NCBI GenBank assembly: GCA_009602725.1
Contig: WELB01000199.1
Span: forward strand, 183,162-239,471
DNA from: Spirogloea muscicola
Lineage: Eukaryota > Streptophyta > Zygnematophyceae > Spirogloeales > Spirogloeaceae
Length of the DNA: 56,310 nt
Reading direction: 5' to 3'
The translations under genes and the position numbers were made by a program. Shown here piece after piece: positions 20,867-31,330 of the stretch; position 1 is the first letter of the stretch; each line of letters begins with the position of its first letter. Below the pieces are notes generated by a model. That model searched no databases. It saw only the letters and a program-made list of their open reading frames with translations, and had not been told where the DNA came from.

Positions 20867-20896
20867 AGAAAGAGCGCGCCCATTGAGGAAGAACGC
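20867..20896 (-). mobile_element. 30-bp LINE tail piece just after a stop codon
   Basis: On minus it reads TTCTTCCTCAATGGGCGCGC then TCTTTCTTC, beginning about 7 bases after the TAG at 20,903-20,905. No hairpin is present. Confidence 0.65.
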
Positions 20897-20902
20897 GCCT
20901 CG

Positions 20903-21037
20903 CTAGCCCTGGTACTGCGGCCATCTCAAGCCCTTGGGCATCGCCTCCATGTTCTCCAGGACGAAGGGCAGCTGCTGATGCTCGGGCACCTCAAACATCT
21001 GTAACAGCTCCATCCAGCCCGGGCAGTAGGTCGTGAC
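20903..21037 (-). CDS. Orphan terminal exon of an unrecognised protein
   Basis: After a good acceptor (TTGCTGCAG at 21,038-21,046) an open segment encodes VTTYCPGWMELLQMFEVPEH and on to RWPQYQG-stop. It looks protein-coding (balanced hydrophobic and acidic residues, no repeats), but I cannot assign a family. Sequence upstream on minus has no partner exon that I can see before LINE sequence begins at 21,330. It may be a relic or the last exon of a small gene. Confidence 0.45.
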   Translation of the reverse strand, partial: VTTYCPGWMELLQMFEVPEHQQLPFVLENMEAMPKGLRWPQYQG

Positions 21038-21329
21038 CTGCAGCAATGTCTGGGATGTAAGAGAGACCTGGCCATTGATCAGGTCGATGCAACCCATCAG
21101 GCTAGAAAGCTTGACTGTGAATAGAAAGTAGAAGCTCATCCATAAGAGAAACACTTTGAGGAATGATGTGTGAAAAAATCTCTTGGAAGAGCAATGGAAG
21201 AGCAGCAGTTCTTTCAATGGGGCGAGGCCTGCTGAGGGCCAGCGCATAAAAGTCTGACAAGGATAGCTCTCAGCAAGGCGCCTTCGGCCCTTTAAGGTCT
21301 TATTCACTCTATTGGGCTAAGAGCTGTTT

Positions 21330-21745
21330 CTTTATCAAAGAGAAGCAGCTCTACCACAGGGGCCAGTACTTGGCCGGAGTGGCCAAGCACAAACGCATGC
21401 ACATCTGCAGATGTACGTAGCCTGCTGCTAAGCAGACCCGCTCAGTAAGCACGGGTCAGCAAGTAGAGGTCGCCAGTCGCTGATTGAATGTCGGACGCCA
21501 AACTCCAAGTCCTTCTGTCACCAACTAAACCTCGTCCAGCTTTCTGGTACAGCATGAGCGTGGCCTAGCTGCAAACAGGCTGACACACACTGATGCAAAA
21601 TATGAAACATGCTGCCGGCAAGCCCATATCAGCCACAAGCACATCCTCATGTCGTGCAATACAATCGAGTAGGCTGTAGCATGGGGCGAGGGCTGTCAAA
21701 AGCCAGCCCACAAAAGAATGAACAAGGTCCAGAGTGGGAAAGGCC
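21330..21745 (-). mobile_element. LINE subfamily 3 3' end, antisense
   Basis: On plus it starts with UTR words shared with 30,480-30,690 (AAGCAGACCCGCTCAGTAAG, GGACGCCAAACTCCAAGTCC) and continues into C-terminal coding read on minus near 21,560-21,660. A separate antisense tail (GGCTGTCAAAAGCCAGCC, AAAAGAATGAACAAGGTCC) lies at about 21,680-21,740. Confidence 0.65.
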
Positions 21746-22069
21746 AGCCCGTGTGATCCAGGTTGGACAAGGTCTTTGGTGAAGCCCCAACATGGAAAGC
21801 GCAACCTACTCAGAAAGAGGAGCACTGAAAACGCAAGAAAAGCTTATACCAGAAGAGGGCAATGGCTGTGGAAGTCCAGCCAAACAGAAGGACGAGGTCC
21901 AAGGGGGCCAGAACGCAAGTGACTATGAACACAGGTGCTCATTGTATCGTCGGTGTGGTGCAGTTCAAGTGCGGAGCACACGACTCCGCTGCGGAGTGGG
22001 CTGCGGACATGCTTTCGCTGTGCACACAGGTAAGAGCGGGCCGGAGGTCGCACGACCTCCTGCGAGACG

Positions 22070-22163
22070 GCGAGAGAGAAGGCGCGCGGTGCGCATGAAA
22101 TTGAAAGGGAGGCCAATTCTAGCCTTCCAAATGTCCTGTTAACTGGGTAATGAGCTGGCTAAG
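22070..22163 (-). mobile_element. LINE subfamily 2 3' end, antisense
   Basis: AAGGCGCGCGGTGCGCATGA, then AATTGAAAGGGAGGCCAAT and TTAACTGGGTAATGAGCTGG, is the reverse of the subfamily 2 end at 52,970-53,056. A similar copy lies at 28,398-28,530. The stretch ends with the left copy of the 18-bp TSD described next. Confidence 0.75.
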
Positions 22164-22255
22164 AAGAAGGCTCGCCTATAAAGAAAGAGGGGCTGGCAAA
22201 GCCAGCCCAAAAAGAATGGACGATGTCCAAAGCCGAAGAATGAGAAGCCGAGGAC
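22164..22255 (-). mobile_element. 92-bp LINE tail insertion with 18-bp perfect TSD
   Basis: GGTAATGAGCTGGCTAAG is repeated exactly at 22,146-22,163 and 22,256-22,273. The homologous site without insert is at about 28,467-28,484. The insert has AAGAAGGCTCGCCTATAAAG, the hairpin GGCTGGCAAAGCCAGCC and AAAGAATGGACGATGTCC. Confidence 0.9.
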
Positions 22256-22273
22256 GGTAATGAGCTGGCTAAG

Positions 22274-22827
22274 GGGGACGGCATGTTCGGCGTGCCTTGG
22301 AGGCCGGCTACACCGTGGCCATGGAACACGCGTCTGTCATGCCCATTCAGATGGGGCTAACGGTCCTATCCACGCTGGCCCGTCGCCACCAAGAAGAAAG
22401 CGGCTGCTGATATGAAAGAATCGGCTGTGAAATGCCAGCCAGATGCATACAGGTGTTCCTGACGGAGCCAAAGGCTAGGCAGACAGGGCGCCCTCAATAC
22501 CCCCGTGTCAGCAGGAGGAAGTCAGATGAGCTGAGGGGAGGAAGAGCAACCCCGCTGTGCAAGCGAAGAAGTGGCACTCCCAATGGGGGCAAGGGCTGCG
22601 AAAAGCCAGCCCAACAGGAATTCACAAAGGTTCAGAGGGGCCTAAGAGCGGTGAGCAGCTACAAAGGGGCCTGAGGATGCAATGGTAAAACAGGGGGAGG
22701 ATGGATCACTCAATAAGTACGAGTGAGGAGCCTCAGATCCGACAGACTAGCTGCCGGGAAGCTATCACCCTGACGAAAGCCAGAGCCCGCAGCGAGAGCA
22801 CGGCCAGCTCGCAGATGCAGAGCGTGG
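22274..22827. mobile_element. LINE coding and UTR relics in both orientations
   Basis: Plus-strand coding relic at 22,290-22,400 (ALEAGYTVAMEHASVMPIQ). An antisense type B tail lies at 22,566-22,640 (GAAGTGGCACTCCCAATGGG). A minus-strand C-terminal end and UTR occupies 22,640-22,827, related to 49,640-49,790 (GATCCGACAGACTAGCTGCC). Confidence 0.7.
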
Positions 22828-22828
22828 N

Positions 22829-24576
22829 GACGACCATGTTTGGGTGGGCAGCCACCACCCCGCCCATGTGACCACCCATTGGACCCCGGAAGCCGGCCGG
22901 CACGCTGAGCATACCAAACGGCGGCATTGGCGGCGGCATGCCGCCGTGGCCGACAATCATGGGGTGAAGGTTCAGGCCGGCCATGAGGCCAGTGCGGTAC
23001 GCGCCCGCCTGCGCTTCAATCTGTGCCTGAAAGATGCAGAAGGGCTGCGTATGTTTCAACGGCGCAGCCGACTTACTCGCACAGTATCTGAGAAGCCTGG
23101 GCAGCTCAGAGAGGTGCAAAACCCTGCAGCAAGCCTGACCTTCAGCTGCGCCTGAAGCTGGAGGTTGGCAATCTGCGTGAGCTGCGCAACATGTGCAGCT
23201 TGCGCGGCCTGCAGCTGGGCCGCTCTGAGCGCAGCAGCATTCGGGTGGAGCGGCGCGCGACTTCCCCCTGGCAGCGCAAGCCCTGACTTCAGGGCATACA
23301 CAACTGCCATTTTGCACATGAGGAACCCTGAGCGCACCCTGAACGAATTTGCTTTTTAGCTAGCGATGTGCCTGCCACAACATACTGGCAAACTGTTGCA
23401 CGCAAGAGCGATGGGGCTTTGCAAATCTCCACCTTGACACATAGACCGCGCGGTTCGCAGGAGCGGCAATGGTGAGCCGCCCCTTGCCAGTGCTGTGGTG
23501 CTGTGTGCTCGCTTCAGGGTGCCCGGCGGGCCGCAGCCGTCGCGCCGTCCCAGCCGCCGTGCTGAGGACGGCGCGGACGACACCGAGCTGACCGAATGCT
23601 CCGACCTGCGAAAGCACAGCACAGCAGTCAGACATTGGCATCCTTGTGACAGGAGCGACGGCGACCCCTGCCAAAGACTGACGTCATGCGGTCTTTTTCC
23701 ACCAGAGCAATGCAGGGGTTGTGGGCGGCGGCTACTGAGGCCCACGTACGTACCCAGAGGGCGATGAGGGCTTGCTGGAGCACGAGCTCGACGGGCGCTT
23801 GGGGTTAGCCGACTTGACTTGCAGCGGCTGGCCGTGGAGGACGTGCTCTGGCGCCTGCAGGTCGCCGCACCAGCCACGCGTATCAGCACCAATGCCATGA
23901 CAGTTACAGGCACGGCAACTGTGCGCCCATGCTCAGCAGCTCGGATGCCAGCACACAAATGACCGGCACAATCCGACAGGCGGGTTCGCTGAGAATGACT
24001 TCACGCACGTCGAGGGCAGCCTGGGCGGCCGCTTCCTCGTGATAAGTAACAAACGCGAAGCCGCGGTTCGGCCTCGGCAGGAAGATGCTGGCCACAGTCC
24101 CGAATCTGCAAAGTCAGTCACGAGCGCTGGCATGAGATGTTCTGTCACTCCATCTGAGAGTCCAGTTTGGCTCGGATGTAATGGCCTGGGAATCCAGTAC
24201 TGTGTATTGGTATGTGAACGTTCACTGGCATTGAGGGGTGTGAGTGCTGCACTGGCTGCTCCAGGAGCTGTTTGATGGCACAGTGGTTGAGTTGGTAAGA
24301 GCGACGGAATGGTGATTCGTAGGTGGGGGGGTCGAGCCGCCGGGCGCACCGGGCAAAGTGGGCGTGGAGGTCCGCCTCGGTGGCCTCCGGGGTGACCAGC
24401 CCCACGAAGACGCGCCGCAGGAGGCCCGGATCCACCTCCCACGGCGCCTCCCCGCCGCTGCCGCCGCCGCCGCCGCCGTCGCCGCCGCGGCCGGTCACCG
24501 TGGCCAAGCCGGCTGCCGTCGCCGGAATGGGCGGCGACGGCGAAGGAGACGAGGCACCAGCAACCGGCACGGACAT
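22829..24576 (-). CDS. Single-RRM RNA-binding protein, 3' end lost in a LINE
   Basis: Six exons with consistent phases: 24,350-24,576; 24,009-24,105; 23,754-23,854; 23,433-23,605; 23,140-23,282; 22,829-23,026. After an Ala/Pro/Gly-rich N-terminus comes one RRM: LLRRVFVGLVTPEATEADL (RNP2 side), FGTVASIFLP, RGFAFVTY (RNP1 core), AAQAALDAPEHVLHGQPLQV, KSANPKR. A Ser-rich linker, a Gln/Ala helix (ALRAAQLQAAQAAHVAQL) and a Gly/Met/Pro tail (GHGGMPPPMPPFGML) follow, as in hnRNP- or DAZAP1-like proteins. Sequence after 22,829 is LINE on the same strand, and an unknown base (n) sits at 22,828. The true C-terminus is therefore missing or fused to the LINE. Exon 1 overlaps exon 1 of receiver gene A antisense by 50 bp. 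Confidence 0.82.
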
Positions 24577-27500
24577 GCTCACCGCAGCGGACCCGCTGAT
24601 TGGGGCCGCCGCCGCCGCCGTCGTCGGGATCCCCTGTGTTAGCGACGATAGCCGTGGCGGCGGGGACCAAGGGCTCCTCACCTCGAAGCGCCCGCCATTG
24701 CTGCAGCTCGAAGCACCGCAGACGCTGGCGGAGCTGCTGCGCCAGCAGCACGAGCAGCGCCGCCGGCTTCAGCCCCTTGAGGTGCGAAAGCCAGGCGTGA
24801 TGGCGCATGCAGACCATCACAGAACTTGGCCAGCTTCGCCAGGCTTGCTTGGTCAGGCATTTTCCGCAGCAAGCACCGGTTGCTGAGGTTGCGGCGCTAA
24901 CCACCGAGAGGGCTGTCCATCGTCTTGTGGCTTGCCGCAGCTGCTGCAGATGAAGCTTTTCGTGCAGAAGGCGGTGCAGCTGCAGGCTGAGGTGCACTGC
25001 AAGCACCTGCAGAACATGATCGATCAGCGACAGCCGGCTGCGAGCTCGGTGCTCGCCTCCAGCAGAGCTGCTAGCGGCTGCAGCTCTCTGATGGTGGGGG
25101 GCACGACGCAGGCAGGCCTGCTGGACGGCCGTGACAGAAGCAGCGGCGGCGCCGGCATTGGTGGCGCTGGCGGCGGCGTCAACAGCAGGGAGGGAAGCAC
25201 TGTTGTGGCCGCGGCACCAGCGGAAGTGGAACCACCTGGGGCCGCCGACACTGCTGCCAAGGCGAGCTCGTGTAGCGGCGGCGGCGGCGGTGGTGGCCAT
25301 GGAGGCGCGCGCTACAGGGTGGCCACTGGAAGAGGTCCACCAATGCCGCAACCTTCAGAACAGCCACTCCCCTCGGAGCTGAGCCAGGTGATGGAGCGGC
25401 TGGCCGTTGCACATGGACACTCGTGGAGCTTCCGGGTGGTGCGTGAAGTTGTGAGGCCCCACGCGGCAGCGGTGCTGGCAGAGGTCACTGTCGGTGCCGC
25501 GACCCGCCAGCAGTGGGGAGCTGCTGAAGCTGCGGCAGTGGCGGCAGGAGAAGGCGGCGACGACATCGGCATTGTTCTGCTGCCAGCTGCAACGGCACAG
25601 GCCCTGGCGAATGCTGCGCTGCTGTTCCTCCCCTCTGCCGGGTTACCGGCGTTTGTGGCTGTGAAGCAGCCAGCTGTCGTTCCTCACAGCAGCGCAGTGC
25701 AGAAGGAAGCGGCGGTGGATACGGCGGCGTTGTCGGTGGCGGCGACGGCGGCGGCGGCATCAGCCATGCAGGACGGCAAAGAGCAAGCTTCGCCAACCTG
25801 CGCAGCTCCTTCTACTTTGACATTTGGTTGTTCTTCGCCGACGCTCGGCGTCAATGATGTCAACAGCATGGCACAGCTCAATGGTGCAAGTGCCAGGCTC
25901 AGTCCTCGCGACCCTATGGAGGGGGCGGCAACGCACCTGCCGCCCCCGGCATTGCTGCCAACAGCGTTGGCCACGACAAGCTCTGGTGGCCAGCTGGCAG
26001 GCAGCATTGACCTGAGGTCGTCAGCAGCAGAAACTCAAGCACTAGAGCCCATGCCCGCCTCAGCAGACCCCTTGCTGGACGCTCCGACGACGGCGGCTGG
26101 GCTGCCCGTGCAACCTCCACTGCCACCGGGAAGCTCAAGCTCCGGAGGGGCCTCAGTCCTCATCCCAGGGCCGCGCCTGTCGTCATCATCTCCGTCAGTC
26201 CAGAATCCCCAGCTCGTCTGCGAGCTGCCAAGCAATATGTCTCTCCTGCCTACTGGTCCTCGTGGGTCAGCCACGCATGCTCTTGACACCAACACTGGGA
26301 GCAAGTTATCGTCTAGCAGCTCATTGACCACTGCACGGTCCCCTGCTTCAGGTCCTTCCAGTACACCTGGACTGAAGGTAAGTCACCCCTCTTTTGTTGC
26401 CCTCTGGATGTTATTATGGCTTTATATCATCTCAGCAAGCTCTGGCATGTCAGTAAGATTCATTGTTCAGCGGTTCTTGGTGTACCAGTACTGAGTTTGC
26501 TAAAGCTGTACAGGAGCGGCAGTCCTGTGTGTTTCTAAGATGAATCTTGCCTATGCCAAGGAGTCAAGGTTGGGAAGCAACAGTGACTGGTCACATAGGT
26601 GAAGATTGAGAGTTGCCTGATGAGGGCTTTGTATGTGACTTTGAGAAAGGTGCAGGTTTTGGTCACTAGCGACGGACCTGACAGTGTCAGGAATGTCGAA
26701 CACGCACTGGACAAGTACTACTTTGACGTACCTGAACTGGGCATTGCACAGTGAGGACTAAGCTGGATACATTGAATCCAGCTCTAGTTGATAGCTTCTT
26801 CTGAAATACCTGGGCCTCTGCGACGTGGTGTCAGGCTGCAAATAATTCGATGTGCAATTCTCAATACTGTAGTGTAATCCTTCTGCATTTTGACTCCATC
26901 ACATTCCAGTCCATGTTATTCCATTGTTTTAGTTCTACTTCAAATATGTGTGACAACTGCAGTTTATTGACGACTGACATGTATTTGGCTGTACTTCAGT
27001 GACAGAGTGGAGTATGAGGTGATGGCATGGGCAAACATGATCCACAAACTTCTTGAGGGAGAGAAAATTGACGCCCTTCTTCTTCATGAAAGGTGGAGTG
27101 ATGATGAACTACTCGTAGATTCATCTCTGCTAAGCCTTGTGCCCTGCTGTCACCTGGGCCGCGTACGAAGCCAGTGCTATGATCATCTGACTCGTCGGCA
27201 ATGTCAGCAAGATCATTAGTCAGTGGCTTCATGGACAGCCAGATGGTAACTTTCTGCTTGCATTCTCATGTGAAGGTTCCAAGTCATAAATGGCTCCAAC
27301 ACGTGCCAGCTGGTTCGACAATACGAACTGGAGCACAACCTGCCGGAGATGCCCATCATTGGCATCTCCGCAAAAGTGAAGCGTGCTGACCTGGTAATGA
27401 TGGCTTTTCCTAGCACCACAGGGCCATGCGTTTGGTTGGTGTCAGCATCTCCGTGAGCATGAGTTGTGGCGCCAAGATAGGTTCTAGTCCCATGAGCCTG

Positions 27501-27787
27501 TCACGTACTTGCAAGCCTTCAAACTTCGGCACAACAAGGCCCTGCAAGCCGACTTCCGTACTGGACCTTCATGCTGACATCTGGGCTGTCACATGCAGAT
27601 AAAGTACGCTATGTCAGGATACTCAGCTATCTTGGGAAAGCATATCAATGGATGCACAGCTGGCAAGTGGCTTCGCAACTACGTCACAACTTACAAACCG
27701 CCCTCAAAAAGAAGACGAGCTCAACTGAAGCTAGGAGATGTTGCAGAGATCAAGAAACCGTTCAATGGCTTCATGGCATTTGTATAG
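24527..27787 (+). CDS. Receiver-family gene A: Ala-rich protein with degenerate CheY-like domain (intact)
   Basis: Six exons in phase (24,527-24,781; 24,950-26,377; 26,656-26,750; 27,006-27,092; 27,276-27,393; 27,599-27,787) give 723 residues from an ATG shared in context with copies B and C. The C-terminal 160 residues follow the receiver order: VLVTSDGPDSVRNVEHALDK (beta-1 and acidic pocket), KIDALLLHER where the phospho-acceptor Asp is His, INGSNTCQLVRQYE, MPIIGISA (beta-4) and GYSAILGKHI with the conserved Lys. The middle (ELSQVMERLA, VVREVVRPHAAAVLAEVTVG) faintly recalls the end of a histidine-kinase ATPase domain. Gln-rich helices precede it (LLRQQHEQRRRLQ). It may derive from a hybrid histidine kinase that lost signalling residues. 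The receiver call rests on my reading of the motif order; the kinase part is weak. Confidence 0.6.
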
Positions 27788-28397
27788 CAAGGTGAGATAC
27801 TGCTTAGCTGTTGGCCATCTTCACTCCTGCAATTCTTAAAAGCTCAGGTGTGTCTTTCCTTGTGTGATACATGTTTGATGGAGAAGGGAAGCACTCCTTC
27901 TAGTATCCCTTGCCCCCTCAGTAATAGCGTATACGAGTAACACTACACAGTAGGGATGGTGCTATGTACGCCCCTCATGTACTCTGTGCACTGTATGGAG
28001 GCTCTGACCATCCAACACCAAGCTTGGGTATGTTGGGCTGTGACATACGAAGAGCTTATAGCTTCAAGTAATGGATGTGCCTGCGGTTACTGTTGTCGAT
28101 ACAAGTCATGTTATTGTGGAGCAGCTCCTTATCGCGACTGAGCATGACAACATCATCGTGAAGCATAGAAGGTCTTCTCTTCTTGTTATCACAGCATGTA
28201 AGGTTGTGTGGTGGGGTCAGCTTTAAATCACCTAACTTAGCAGCTCCAATGAAGCAATTACTGGACAAGCTTAAACCCATTGGATTTATGGAAGGCTTGT
28301 CCTTGCTGACGTGTGAGCACCAAAGCCGGGCGAAGGTCCATGGAGAGGTTCAACTCAGTCTGACTTTGCCAGCAGGTTGGTGGTTTTTAAGTCACAG
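27788..28397. repeat. 3' flank of gene A, shared with gene C
   Basis: Aligns through its length to 41,750-42,350. It includes a coding-like stretch after 28,067 (MDVPAVTVVDTSHVIVEQLL, EHDNIIVKH) whose product I do not recognise. This flank and 29,976-30,345 are contiguous in copy C. Confidence 0.6.
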
Positions 28398-29975
28398 AGA
28401 AAAGGCGCGCGGTGCGCATGAAATTTAAGGGAGGCCAACTCTAGCCTTACAATAGTCCTGTTAACTGGGTAATGAGCTGGCCAGGGGGGACACTAAATAT
28501 CCCCGAGTGAGCACATGCATATGTCATGCGATATCCCGTCGGTGGCTCATTGGTGTCGGTGCTGACAAGGATGCGGAGGTGGCTGCTCACGTGGATATCC
28601 GAGGGTGCGTCACTTTTAAATTAGGTGTGAAGGTGGGGTCACGAGCGCGGCATCTCCAACCAAGATACGTTTCGATTTGGTCAGCGTCGGAGCATCATCC
28701 GGATCCGGCGCCAGTGCCTCGCCATCAACGGTGCTTAGGCTTCCTCGCCGCCATGGTCAATCAGTGCCTCGGCGTGCAGCGCATTGCCCTCTTGCCACCT
28801 TCGCCACACAAAGCCCTGCTGATTTATTTAAGCCAAGAAAGCTCACAAAAGCACGTCGAAGGTGTGATATGCCTCGATAAGCCGTGAGGGACCAGTAGGG
28901 CAGTGGTAGGGTAATGGTAGGTAGTGGTAGAAGCGAGTCTCAGGCTACACTAGCCTTGAGGCTGGGGAACCCAAATGGGCCAAATAGCCCACCCCAACAA
29001 ATAATGTCATTCTTTATCTGACCAAGCATAAAGGGTGTGGAGGGCCGGGGGCCGAGCAACTCGCTCGGCCTAGTCTCTTCCTTTGGCTGCTGCCAACCTC
29101 TGCCGCCGCCGCTGCCGCTGCCGCCGCCGCTGCTGCTGCCACTGCACAGTAAGCGTAGCGCGCGCGCCCAGGGCCACGCCACGAAGGCGTGGGCACAGGC
29201 AAAAGCACAGACCTGCAAAGAGCCTCACCCGACGAGCCCCGCATCCGGTCGCGAAAGACCGAGCGTGCACTTGGTAAGCCGCTAACATTGCGACCTTGTG
29301 CGAATCATCCCCAAGTCCAAGCCTAACCTTGGATCATCAAAGAGCCTTGCCGAACACGCGCGAGCGACTCTTATCGTGCTCCATTGCATCTACTGGATTG
29401 TGAGCTTGTTTCTCCGGCATCTTGTCATTGTTACTCGAAGTTTCCAGTTACTGGGGCCACTCCCCTTGGTTCGAGTTCGCTGTTACTGGGGCCACTCCCC
29501 TTGGTTCGAGTTCGCTGTTACTTGGGGCCACTCCCCTTTGGGTCGCGGTTACTGTTATTTGGGGCCACTCCCCTTTGGGTCGCATTACTGTTACCTTTGA
29601 AACTCTCTTTGAGGGTACTCTTGGCTCATTCTGGTTTCTTCTTCATGCGCTTTGCTTGTGACTTGTCCATTCGATCCCATTTTACTGGAGTAAATTGATC
29701 ATTTCCATTCCAAGTTCTTAATTGCCAACCACGTCATCTGTTGGTTACTCCTATTCTGTTATTTTCTGTTGTGTTGTTTTCATTTGATATCCAAGTAGCT
29801 CCTGAATTCCTCGCGGACCTATTTCCACCTCAATTCATTGAGTGCCCACCACGCGAGACTGATTTCTTGCCTGCTTCCGTACTAATCTGACTTCTCGACG
29901 CTATCTGGCAATCGACGCCCTGTGGCACGACACATATCTGACAAGCTATACTGACGAGCCAAACCAAAACCTGTT
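28398..29975. mobile_element. Composite 1.58-kb insertion in the flank of gene A
   Basis: Absent from the otherwise matching flank of gene C near 42,350. The first 130 bp are an antisense LINE subfamily 2 end. The rest is unassigned: GC-rich around 29,040-29,290 with a GCC/GCT run, then tandem 35-bp repeats, then AT-richer sequence. ACAG occurs at both junctions (28,394-28,397 and 29,976-29,979). The unassigned part could be an LTR or the 5' region of an element, but I see no ORF to say so. Confidence 0.6.
29447..29596. repeat. Four tandem repeats of about 35 bp
   Basis: Units start GTTACTGGGGCCACTCCCCT. The first two (29,447-29,481 and 29,482-29,516) are identical. Two further units with TTGGGTCGC follow to about 29,596. 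Confidence 0.9.
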
Positions 29976-30345
29976 ACAGGAATGAAGCTCTTCCAAGAGG
30001 AGGCAGCGGCTGTAAAAAGCCAGCTAGAAGGAGTAGGCAAGGTGTCAAGGAGACACTAGAGCGGAAAGGCGGACCACTCATCACAGAAGTAGCTATGCAG
30101 GTTGTCCGACCGTACTATATACACTCAGGAATTCCTTGTCGACAGCAGCAAGTCGGCATGACTGAAGAAGAGGCTTACTGCCCCGGCATTCGGTCTAGGG
30201 GGCAGCCAAGGCACGGCCGGCATGAAGTTACAAGGCGAAATACAGGCGAAGAATTAGAAATAATGCAGCGACACGGGGAAAGCATGCAGTCCATCAGGGC
30301 CTACAAGCCCGCGGCACAAATGTCTGGCTGCTCACCCTGCTGCCT
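29976..30345. repeat. Continuation of the duplicated flank of genes A and C
   Basis: Matches 42,351-42,685: AGGAATGAAGCTCTTCCAAG, GCGGAAAGGCGGACCACTC, GGCAGCCAAGGCACGGCCGG, GACACGGGGAAAGCATGCAG. No coding assignment. Confidence 0.7.
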
Positions 30346-30439
30346 CAGCCGTCATGCAAGCGGCTGAAGGAGGTCAAGCCATCGAGCCCCAAACGCACCG
30401 CAGAAGTCTTATGCTAGTGAACAGACTCATCCCCTGCAG

Positions 30440-30955
30440 AAAGAAAGTGCGCGCCCATAGAGAAAGGAAAATTTCGTGTATAAGAAACAAACATAGGCCA
30501 ATGGCCAAGTACAAAGGCAAGCAAGCACATCTAAATATCTACATAACCTACAGCAGGTTGACCCGCTCAAAATCCACGGGTCAAAACATAAAGGACGCTA
30601 ACCGATGCATGAATACTAGATGTCAGGTACGAAGCCCTTCTGTCACCAACTAGAGCTCGCCCAGCTTTCTGATGCAAGGCATTAGCCTGAGCTCGCTGCA
30701 AACAGGCCGAAACTCGACGTCGCAAGAACGACAAATATGCAGCTGGCAAGCCCATTTCAGCCGGAAACACATCTGCACGTCGTGTGTAGCCTAGATTGGC
30801 AATCTTTTGGAGGAGGGTGTGAAATCGAGGACCCAGACAGCCATAGATGTCGATTGCCGCTGGCAGGAGCTGGTCGCATCGAGGGTAGTCGGAGTAGTGC
30901 TGCATCTTCCTTTGTTCTGCACTGCCCACTGCGTGACCAGCGATGTGTGTTGACG
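30440..30955 (-). mobile_element. LINE subfamily 3 C-terminal end and UTR, antisense
   Basis: On minus the reading is EQRKMQHYSDYPRCDQLLPA, AIDIYGCLGPRFHTLLQKIA and, after a frame change, an end of the type YVLTRGF. A UTR follows (CTTTGTACTTGGCCATTGGC, ACACGAAATTTTCC) to CTATGGGCGCGCACTTTCTT at about 30,440. Confidence 0.75.
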
Positions 30956-31330
30956 CTGGACAGGGGGCCAGCAAAGCCAGCCCAGAAAGAATGGACAATG
31001 TCAAAAGCCAAAACAACAAAAAACACACAGCCGCTAGAGAATAAGACACGACGAGATCACAGGAAGCTCAATACCCCCGGGTGAGCAACATCAGGTCGGA
31101 GTAGCTCGACGCAGGAAAAGCAGCCAGACGCGACGCAGAAGCAGCCGCGATAGCGCGGCCCGCACGCGAGTGGACGGTATAGGCGAGGGAGCGTTGGAGG
31201 GACACGGAGAGCCGCATCCGGAACACCTGGGCCTGGGAGCCGGCCGCGTTGAAGCCGGGCAGCCCCCCTGGCAGACCCGGCCGCCGACTGGTCGGCAAAT
31301 GTGAGCATCTCACTCGGGGCAGCATGGGCG
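30956..31330 (-). mobile_element. LINE subfamily 1 3' end, antisense
   Basis: On minus: GSQAQVFRMRLSVSLQRSLA, AGRAIAAASASRLA, SSYSDLMLLTRGY-stop at about 31,070. The UTR and hairpin follow (TTGTCCATTCTTTCTGGGCT, GGCTTTGCTGGCCCCCTG). It is the same subtype as 12,830-13,180 and meets the next LINE head to head. Confidence 0.8.

Noticed and set aside
24145-25351. A long minus-strand frame (about 470 codons) opposite receiver gene A exon 2
   Set aside because: It is the antisense shadow of the Ala-rich exon. The real minus-strand gene in the area is the spliced RRM gene, in other frames.
29298-29698. Possible short protein with repeated LGPLPLV / WGHSPLG segments
   Set aside because: The reading is only the translation of 35-bp tandem DNA repeats, in three frames, within a composite insertion.
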